Assembly: GCA_025922945.1 (NCBI GenBank)
Contig: JAICGW010000009.1
Span: 1 to 46,049, forward strand
Source of the DNA: Acidimicrobiia bacterium
GTDB lineage: Bacteria; Actinomycetota; Acidimicrobiia; Spongiisociales; ZC4RG35
DNA: 46,049 nucleotides
Direction: 5' to 3'
Below are positions 40,601 through 46,049 of the stretch, in pieces. Position 1 is the first letter of the stretch. Each line of letters opens with the position of its first letter. The notes below the pieces were generated by a model. That model was not told where the DNA came from. It saw only the letters and a program-made list of their open reading frames with translations, and ran no database searches. Made by a program: the position numbers and the translations under genes.

Positions 40601-41749
40601 CTAGGGGCAGACCGCCACTGCTCCGGCGGTAACGCCCTGGCAGAGTTGGTCGACAGTGATCCACTCTGCGTCAACCACCACGTCGAGGTTTTCCTGAGTG
40701 ATGGCGATGGGCGTGAGAAGGATCGAAGTCATCGAGTTGCCGCCCGGAGAGTCGAACTGCACGACTCCGGCGACGTCTTCGATGGCCGCTCCCTGCGCCA
40801 ACTGAATCGCAGCCTCACCAGCAGCCCTTCCCAGCTCACGGGCGTCTTTCCATACCGACACCGACTGGGTGCCGAGGGCAACCCGGTTCAGAGCGGCCAG
40901 ATCACCGTCCTGGCCCGAAACCGGCACGGTGCCGGCCAGACCCTGAGCCTCGAGGGCCGCCACCACTCCACCAGCCATACCGTCGTTCTCGGAGAGAACG
41001 GCGTCAATGGCGTTGTTCTCCTGGGTCAGGCACTGCTCCATATTGGTCTGGGCGATGGCCGGGTCCCAGTTGTCGGTGTACGTCTCGCAGGCGACATTGA
41101 TCGCACCCGAAGACTCGGCATCGCCGATTACCTGCGTATAACCCTCACGCAAGAAGTCGGCATTGGCATCCGCCTGATTGCCCTTGATGATGGCGTAGTT
41201 GCCTTCCGGCACCAGCTCGTAGATGACCTCAGCCTGGAGCCGTCCGACGCCAACGTTGTCGAAGGTGATGTAGAGAGCTCCCGGGTTCTCGATCAAGCGG
41301 TCGTATGCGATCACCGGCACTCCCTGTTCGAGGGCACTGGCTACGGCCGGCAAGATCGCCTCTCCGTCCTGGGCGAGGATGATCAACACGTCCGCTCCCT
41401 GGGCCATCAGGTTCTCGACGTCAGCGAGTTGCTGCTCAGCCGACGACCCGGCGTCGGCAGAGATGTAGGTCGCCCCCGCCTCTTCGAGAGCGGCAACGAT
41501 GTTCGGCTCGTCCGACTTGGCCCAACGCTCCTCGTTGTAGTTGTTCCAGGAGACCCCCACGATGATCTCGTCGTCGTCACCCGGGGGTGAGGTTGTGGCC
41601 GCCCCGCCCGCGTCTGCGGTGGTCTCCGTTGGGGCCGCGGTGGTTGCTGCCGGCTCTTCGCCGGCGGTGGTGGCGGATGTACCTCCTCCACAGGCGGCGA
41701 TCAACATGGCGAGAATCGCCAGGATCGCCAGGTGGTGGCGTTTAGACAT
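40601..41749 (-). CDS. Sugar ABC transporter substrate-binding lipoprotein (XylF-like)
   Basis: 382 residues. Lipoprotein signal with lipobox LIAAC (Cys20), then a Thr/Ala/Gly-rich linker (about 24-60). The periplasmic-binding-protein 1 fold follows: IIVGVSWNNYNEERW, VENLMAQGADVLIILAQDGEAILPAV, VPVIAYDRLI, YITFDNVGVGRLQAEVI and VPVSGQDGDLAALNRVALGTQSVSVWKD. These segments (AYDRLI, SGQDGD, TVYKD-like) are close to D-xylose-binding XylF. AGGAG lies 8 bases upstream of ATG 41749. It delivers a pentose to the permease encoded downstream. A Gfo/Idh/MocA gene ends 45 bp upstream on the same strand. Confidence 0.92.
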   Translation of the reverse strand: MSKRHHLAILAILAMLIAACGGGTSATTAGEEPAATTAAPTETTADAGGAATTSPPGDDDEIIVGVSWNNYNEERWAKSDEPNIVAALEEAGATYISADAGSSAEQQLADVENLMAQGADVLIILAQDGEAILPAVASALEQGVPVIAYDRLIENPGALYITFDNVGVGRLQAEVIYELVPEGNYAIIKGNQADANADFLREGYTQVIGDAESSGAINVACETYTDNWDPAIAQTNMEQCLTQENNAIDAVLSENDGMAGGVVAALEAQGLAGTVPVSGQDGDLAALNRVALGTQSVSVWKDARELGRAAGEAAIQLAQGAAIEDVAGVVQFDSPGGNSMTSILLTPIAITQENLDVVVDAEWITVDQLCQGVTAGAVAVCP

Positions 41750-41769
41750 TGATTTGCTCCTCCGTCTCA

Positions 41770-41786
41770 GGTCCCGGTCCGGGACC
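41770..41786. promoter_or_regulatory. 7-3-7 inverted repeat before the xylF-like gene
   Basis: GGTCCCG-gtc-CGGGACC lies in the 45-bp gap between the Gfo/Idh/MocA stop and the binding-protein ATG, about 21 bp before that ATG. It could be an operator or an mRNA-processing hairpin separating dehydrogenase from transporter expression. Confidence 0.35.
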
Positions 41787-41794
41787 GGCGAACA

Positions 41795-42790
41795 CTAGCG
41801 AGAGGCGTCGTCGACGATGCGTTCGAGAACCTCGAGATTTCTCACCGCGTCGATCGGGTCGGTCGGGACAGGCCCGCCGCTGCGGACCGCTGCCGCGAAG
41901 GCATCGGCCTGGACGCCGTATTGATCGCTGGTAGGAATCTCGACCACCTTCACTCCTGGATCCACCGGTGGCCTCCCCCCGGCGAAGATGGCGATGCGGT
42001 TTGGTCGATCGGGAGGGATGTTGAAGGGAATCTCGATCCGGAGACGTCCCTCGGATCCGACCAGATCAACCCGCTGATGGGGCTCGAGCATGGTGGACAC
42101 GGTGAAAGTGGCGTGGCGGCTTCCGAAGTCGAGCAACGCCGACGTAATGACGTCGGTCCCGAAGTCGGGGTGGCGGCGAATCAGAGCCTTGACCTCCCCG
42201 GGTTCGGACCCGAAGAGCATCCGGGCGGCATTGACTGGATAACAACCGATATCAAGCAAGGCGCCTCCGCCGGTAGTCACTTGGTTCCGAATGTCTGTGG
42301 GATCGAGGTTGCGGTAGCTGAAGAAAGATTGGAATGCCACCAATTCTCCAATGGTCCCTGCCCCGATCAGGCGGCGAACCTCCTGCCACAACGGATGGAG
42401 TCGGTACATGAAAGCCTCCATCAGGAGCACACCTGCCTGGTTGCTGGCATCGATCATGCGGCGAGCGTCGGTGCTGCTCAGCGCCAGCGGCTTCTCGCAC
42501 AAGACGTGCTTGCCGGCCGCCGCGGCGGCCAGGGTCCACTCAAGGTGGAGGTGATTGGGGAGAGGGATGTAGACCGCCTCGATGGTGGGATCGGCAAGCA
42601 AAGCCTCGTAGGACCCGTATGCCTTGGGGATCCCAAGTTCTTCCGCGGCGGCGGCCGCCTTCGACTGGGTTCGGGAAGCGATAGCCTCGACCAGGCTCAT
42701 GACAGATCCCTTCATGGCCGGAATCACCTTGCGCACCGCGATATCGGCGACCCCGAGCACACCCCAACGCACCGGTGAAGGACTGGCCAA
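41795..42790 (-). CDS. Gfo/Idh/MocA family oxidoreductase
   Basis: 331 residues from TTG 42790; GTG 42772 is a possible shorter start. The Rossmann domain reads WGVLGVADIAVRKVIPAMKGS, with EAVYIPLPNHLHLEWTLAAAAAGKHVLCEKPLA carrying the conserved EKP Lys. The second domain has LLMEAFMYRLHPLWQEVRRLIGAGTIGELVAFQSFFSY and GGGALLDIGCYPVNAARMLFG, where the DxGxYxxN His/Tyr/Asp region matches sugar dehydrogenases of the D-xylose 1-dehydrogenase/glucose-fructose type. Its operon position before a XylF-like gene suggests oxidation of the imported pentose, giving an alternative to xylose isomerase. That substrate is inference. Confidence 0.88.
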   Translation of the reverse strand: MASPSPVRWGVLGVADIAVRKVIPAMKGSVMSLVEAIASRTQSKAAAAAEELGIPKAYGSYEALLADPTIEAVYIPLPNHLHLEWTLAAAAAGKHVLCEKPLALSSTDARRMIDASNQAGVLLMEAFMYRLHPLWQEVRRLIGAGTIGELVAFQSFFSYRNLDPTDIRNQVTTGGGALLDIGCYPVNAARMLFGSEPGEVKALIRRHPDFGTDVITSALLDFGSRHATFTVSTMLEPHQRVDLVGSEGRLRIEIPFNIPPDRPNRIAIFAGGRPPVDPGVKVVEIPTSDQYGVQADAFAAAVRSGGPVPTDPIDAVRNLEVLERIVDDASR

Positions 42791-44423
42791 GAGGCGTGAG
42801 GATAGAGAGCGGGGGGCGGGCCCCCTCTGGCTGGCAGCAGGCGTTGCCGTGGGGGCGGTGGTTGCGGCCGGTCTGCTCTGGGCAGCGATGCAAGTGCTCG
42901 CCCCTCCGGTCCCGGCTGATTCCTTGCCCCCGCCCCGGTTCCTCGAGGAGGCTGCTGGTGTTGCTCACCGCTACGACGGTGGGTTCAACTTCTTCGTCGG
43001 GGGCGGAGTGGCGGTCTTCGATTGCGACCAGGACCAAGTGCCGGATCTATTTTTCGCCGGGGGCACCAACCAGGCGGCGATGTTTCGAAATCAGAGCGTC
43101 AAAGGCGGCCCGCTCAGTTTTTCCCCGGTGGAGGACGACCCGGATGTGGTGATGACGAACGTCACTGGCGCCTATCCCCTCGACGTCGACGGTGATGCGC
43201 TCGTGGACCTGGCCGTTCTTCGGTACGGCGAGAACGTCATGTTGCGCGGGCTCGGGAACTGTCATTTTGCACGCGCCAACGAGACTTGGAGTGTCGACGG
43301 CGGCAACGAGTGGACTGCCGCTTTCAGTGCCAAGTGGGACGAAGGTTCTTCGATGCCAACCATGGCATTCGGCAACTACCTGGCGCCAGAAGGTCAGCAA
43401 AGCGGCGAGTGCTCAGATCACTATCTCTTCCGGCCGGAAGCGAATGCCTACGGCGCCCCGGTTGTGCTCCGACCTGGCTTGTGCACGCTGTCCATCCTCT
43501 TCAGCGACTGGGGCCGTTCGGGGCGAGCTGACTTGAGGATGACCAACGACCGTCATTACTACCGAGAAGGCCAGGATCAGTTATGGCGGGTAGAAGACGG
43601 GGAAACCCCACGGCTCTACGACGCCAACGACGGTTGGCAACGAATGCAGATCTGGGGCATGGGGATCGCCAGCCAAGATCTGACCGGTGATGGCCTTCCC
43701 GAGGTTTTCCTGACCAGCCAGGGAGACAACAAGCTCCAGACCTTGATGGGCGATCAATCATCTCCCACCTACGGCGACATCGCTTTCGAACTGGGCGCTA
43801 CCGCCCACCGTCCCTATACCGGTGGCGATGCCTTGCCCTCCACCGCCTGGCACGCCGAATTCGAGGACATCAACAACGACTCGCTGATGGACCTGTATAT
43901 CGCTAAGGGCAACGTGGAAGCGCAAGAGGGCTATGCCGCCCGCGATCCGAGCAACCTGCTGGTTCGCAGTCGAGATGGAACCTTCACCGAAGGGGCGCCG
44001 GAAGCCGGCTTGGTGAACTTCGCCCGCGCCCGCGGTGGGGCGGTGGTCGACCTGAATATGGACGGGATGCCTGACCTGGTTGAGGTCAACCGTCGAGAGA
44101 ACGTCGAGTTGTGGCGGAACCTGGGGTCGCCGGGAAATTGGCTCGAAGTAAAGATTGGCCAACGAGATGCGAATCGCGATGCCATCGGATCGTGGGTGGA
44201 GCTGGACTTGGGGGGCCGAATCACGAGTCGGGAGTTGACGGTGGGCGGCGGACACGCAGGCGGGCAACTGGGATGGGTGCATTTCGGTCTCGGCGACCTC
44301 ACCTCGGCCCGGTTGCGGGTTATCTGGCCCGATGGTGAAACCAGCCGTTGGTGGAGGGTTGGGGCCAACCAGTTCCTGATCGTGGACAGAGAGCACCCTC
44401 GACCAGTGCGCTGGGAGGCCTGA
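42783..44423 (+). CDS. CRTAC1 family protein (FG-GAP repeats, ASPIC/UnbV domain)
   Basis: About 547 residues. An N-terminal basic stretch and membrane anchor (GPLWLAAGVAVGAVVAAGLLWAAM) precede FG-GAP/VCBS repeats with Ca-binding-like Asp motifs (VFDCDQDQVPDLFFAGG, PLDVDGDALVDLAVLRYG, DLTGDGLPEVFLTSQGD, DINNDSLMDLYIAKG, DLNMDGMPDLVEVN). The C-terminal ASPIC/UnbV domain reads NWLEVKIGQRDANRDAIGSWVEL ... LRVIWPDGETSRWWRVGANQ. It is an extracellular beta-propeller, probably for binding or adhesion. The start is unresolved: in frame only ATG 42714 (inside the opposite gene), CTG 42783 and GTG 42849 are available; I use 42783 because it includes the basic stretch before the anchor. Confidence 0.8.
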   Translation: MAKRREDRERGAGPLWLAAGVAVGAVVAAGLLWAAMQVLAPPVPADSLPPPRFLEEAAGVAHRYDGGFNFFVGGGVAVFDCDQDQVPDLFFAGGTNQAAMFRNQSVKGGPLSFSPVEDDPDVVMTNVTGAYPLDVDGDALVDLAVLRYGENVMLRGLGNCHFARANETWSVDGGNEWTAAFSAKWDEGSSMPTMAFGNYLAPEGQQSGECSDHYLFRPEANAYGAPVVLRPGLCTLSILFSDWGRSGRADLRMTNDRHYYREGQDQLWRVEDGETPRLYDANDGWQRMQIWGMGIASQDLTGDGLPEVFLTSQGDNKLQTLMGDQSSPTYGDIAFELGATAHRPYTGGDALPSTAWHAEFEDINNDSLMDLYIAKGNVEAQEGYAARDPSNLLVRSRDGTFTEGAPEAGLVNFARARGGAVVDLNMDGMPDLVEVNRRENVELWRNLGSPGNWLEVKIGQRDANRDAIGSWVELDLGGRITSRELTVGGGHAGGQLGWVHFGLGDLTSARLRVIWPDGETSRWWRVGANQFLIVDREHPRPVRWEA

Positions 44424-44424
44424 G

Positions 44425-45798
44425 GTGACCGTCGCCGCTCATCTCAGCCCGGTCGACCTTCCCGACTTTGGAATGCCCTCGCAAGCGCCAGAGTTACCGG
44501 CGGAGTTGTACGCCTCGAGGTTGCACCGTCTGGACGGCCTGGCCGCCGAGAGGGGATTCGACCGGGTGGTGGTGTATGCCGACCGAGAGCACAGCGCCAA
44601 TCTTTCTTATCTGACCGGATTCGACCCTCGCTTCGAAGAGGCGATGGGGATCTTCGGCCCCGAGGGGCCGGCGATTCTGGTGGGCAACGAGTGCTACGGA
44701 ATGGCCGGAGCGGCCCCGGTGACGATGCGACGCCATTACTTCCAGGACTTCAGCCTGCCCTCCCAACCTCGCGATCGATCGCAATCCTTGGCGGAAATCC
44801 TCCGTTCAGAAGGAATCGAGCGGGGGTCGAGTGTGGGGTTGATCGGATGGAAGGACTATGGCGATCCGACCGCGATCGACCTTCCCTCCTACATCGTCGA
44901 CCAGATCAGAAGCGTGACCGGGCCGAGCGGCGTCGTAGCGAACGCCACCAATTTGCTGATCAATCCCGCCGACGGGCTCCGGGTGATCAATGAGGTCGAG
45001 CAACTGGCGGCCTTTGAATACGCGGCCTGCCAGACCTCAGCTGGTGTGCGCCGGCTGCTTTTCGAACTCAAGCCCGACATGACCGAACAAGAAGCGGTGC
45101 GCCTGCTCGGCTGGAATGGAATGCCGCTTTCGTGTCATCTCATGCTCACCGCCGGACCCCGAGCGAACCTGGGCCTCCTCAGCCCCGGCCATCGTCGCAT
45201 CGCGCGCGGCGATCCGCTGACCGTCGCCTTCGGTGTCTGGGGCGCCCTCAATTGCCGAGCTGGTTTCGTGGTCGAGTCCGCCCACGAATTGCCGGCCGGG
45301 ATTTCCGACTATGTCGAACGCCTCGTGGCCCCCTACTTTTCGGCCGTGGCCGAGTGGTATCGGGCGCTCCGGATTGGCCAAGTGGGTGGAGTCCTCCAGG
45401 AGATCATCGATCGGCGACTCGGCGACCCCTTCTTCGGTATCTTCCTCAATCCGGGGCACCAGCTGCACCTTGACGAGTGGGTCAACTCCCCGGTATGGCC
45501 TGATTCACCGGTTGAGCTTCGCTCGGGGATGGCGTTCCAAACCGACATCATCCCGGCAACCGGCACTCCCTATTTCACAACCAATATCGAAGACGGAATC
45601 GCCCTCGCCGACACCGACCTCCGCCACCTCTTCGCCACTTCCTACCCCGAGGCCTGGCAGCGCATCGTCAGGCGACGAGAGTTCATGAGGGAGTCGCTCG
45701 GTATCGACCTCCATCCGGACGTGCTGCCCTTCTCGAACATCCCCGCCTACCTCCCGCCCTTCCTCCTGAGCCCACAGCAGGCGATGTCCCTCGTCTAA
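44425..45798 (+). CDS. M24/creatinase-prolidase fold protein lacking metal ligands
   Basis: 457 residues from GTG 44425, 1 bp after the CRTAC1 stop. The N-terminal creatinase domain (RLDGLAAERGFDRVVVYADREHSANLSYLTGFDPRFEEAM) and C-terminal pita-bread domain are both present. The usual two-Asp motif (vDxGxxxxgYxSDxTR) is replaced by TVAFGVWGALNCRAGFVV, with no Asp. The His is kept in NPGHQLHLDEW, the first Glu is Asp in AFQTDIIPATG and the last Glu remains in NIEDGIALAD. This suggests a metal-free enzyme such as creatinase-type hydrolases, or a pseudoenzyme. Tight coupling to CRTAC1 suggests a shared transcript, not necessarily a shared pathway. Confidence 0.82.
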   Translation: MTVAAHLSPVDLPDFGMPSQAPELPAELYASRLHRLDGLAAERGFDRVVVYADREHSANLSYLTGFDPRFEEAMGIFGPEGPAILVGNECYGMAGAAPVTMRRHYFQDFSLPSQPRDRSQSLAEILRSEGIERGSSVGLIGWKDYGDPTAIDLPSYIVDQIRSVTGPSGVVANATNLLINPADGLRVINEVEQLAAFEYAACQTSAGVRRLLFELKPDMTEQEAVRLLGWNGMPLSCHLMLTAGPRANLGLLSPGHRRIARGDPLTVAFGVWGALNCRAGFVVESAHELPAGISDYVERLVAPYFSAVAEWYRALRIGQVGGVLQEIIDRRLGDPFFGIFLNPGHQLHLDEWVNSPVWPDSPVELRSGMAFQTDIIPATGTPYFTTNIEDGIALADTDLRHLFATSYPEAWQRIVRRREFMRESLGIDLHPDVLPFSNIPAYLPPFLLSPQQAMSLV

Positions 45799-45830
45799 TT
45801 GCGAACCCTGGGTTCGTAGGGCGCCCCTGC

Positions 45831-46049
45831 CTACCTGTCAGCCCATAGAACCGGAACTTTGGTCCAGCCACCCCCGGCGCGGCTCGACTCGATCGCCGCC
45901 TCGACGAACGCCAGACCGATGGCACCATCTTCGGCGGTGGGAAACGTCATCGCCAGCGGGTCGGCATCCCTGCCGGTGCGGCGAGCGACGATCGCCTCCG
46001 CGGCATCCGAATAGATGTTGGCGAAGGCCTCGTGAAACCCCTCCGGATG
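45831..46049 (-). CDS. Gfo/Idh/MocA family oxidoreductase, C-terminal fragment (5' end outside window)
   Basis: Translation from the right edge gives 72 residues ending at TAG 45831: [28 protein letters not shown] followed by [31 protein letters not shown]. The HPEG-(F/Y)-x-x-AFANIY phrase and the final GxxxxxFVEAxxxSSxxGxxW are the C-terminal hallmark of sugar-type Gfo/Idh/MocA dehydrogenases such as the myo-inositol-like group. The N-terminal NAD domain lies beyond the window. It is the second member of this family here, consistent with a sugar-oxidation region continuing to the right. It is convergent with the M24-like gene, whose stop lies 32 bp away. Confidence 0.85.
   Translation of the reverse strand, partial: HPEGFHEAFANIYSDAAEAIVARRTGRDADPLAMTFPTAEDGAIGLAFVEAAIESSRAGGGWTKVPVLWADR

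Noticed and set aside
42775-43152. Plus-strand ORF starting GTG 42775 as the CRTAC1 N-terminus
   Set aside because: It is in a different frame from the FG-GAP protein and its translation is typical shadow sequence; joining it would require a frameshift without other evidence.
1-46049. tRNA, rRNA, CRISPR array, IS element or prophage genes
   Set aside because: I looked for T-loop/anticodon-like patterns, regularly spaced repeats, transposase or integrase motifs and saw none; a tRNAscan or ISfinder search could still find something missed by eye.

Overview
The window is a GC-rich (roughly 65%), gene-dense chromosomal segment with no mobile element, rRNA, tRNA or CRISPR that I can see. It carries F420/flavin luciferase-like oxidoreductases, two acyl-CoA dehydrogenases, a CaiB/BaiF CoA-transferase, a thiolase with an acetoacetyl-CoA-reductase-like SDR, GTG/TTG starts, ATGA/GTGA start-stop overlaps and Thr-rich surface linkers. 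This fits a free-living high-GC actinobacterium, most likely an Acidimicrobiia-type lineage. That placement is an inference from gene content; no phylogenetic marker is present.

Region by region. 1-8.3 kb: a DUF885 protein (cut by the left edge), an aminoglycoside-phosphotransferase-like protein of the ACAD10 type, an LLM oxidoreductase, two acyl-CoA dehydrogenases, a VOC protein, a TetR regulator and a PLP amino-acid decarboxylase. 8.3-11.4 kb: an HtrA-type membrane protease preceded by an OmpR-family response regulator/histidine kinase pair. 11.5-14.5 kb: beta-phosphoglucomutase and a GH65 disaccharide phosphorylase. 14.5-18.1 kb: a four-gene minus-strand operon (thiolase, CaiB, a small SDR-like protein, an SDR) with every junction overlapping by 4 bp. 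18.1-20.5 kb: a membrane-anchored unknown, a secreted lytic-transglycosylase-like protein, a VOC protein and an OsmC protein. 20.6-23.4 kb: a second response regulator/kinase pair followed by a secreted helical protein.

23.4-25.6 kb: divergent nicotinate phosphoribosyltransferase and nicotinamidase (NAD salvage). 25.7-28.6 kb: an orphan SBP_bac_5 lipoprotein and a PHP metallohydrolase. 28.7-32.2 kb: a tight three-gene unit of a 52-residue membrane protein, a kinase-like/methyltransferase protein and a membrane sulfatase-like enzyme. 32.2-35.4 kb: a TIGR01777 epimerase, an MFS transporter and a second LLM oxidoreductase. 35.4-36.3 kb: two very small genes missed or mis-extended by the ORF track (a 45-aa lipoprotein and a 49-aa YHS protein) and a conserved unknown. 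36.3-42.8 kb: a pentose cluster with xylose isomerase and a mutarotase-like protein on the plus strand, converging on a Gfo/Idh/MocA dehydrogenase plus CUT2-type sugar ABC transporter operon. 42.8-46.0 kb: a CRTAC1/ASPIC-UnbV protein, a creatinase/prolidase-fold protein that has lost metal ligands, and the 3' end of another Gfo/Idh/MocA protein.

The most interesting signals are the 28.7-32.2 kb trio, the split FabG4-like pair in the thiolase operon, three 11-bp-phased direct repeats upstream of the second response regulator, GTTTAG repeats shared by the htrA and regulator promoters, a palindrome in the 17-bp divergent gap next to the TetR gene, and five convergent gene pairs whose stop codons overlap in a 4-bp YTAG. 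No intergenic stretch exceeds 300 bp.
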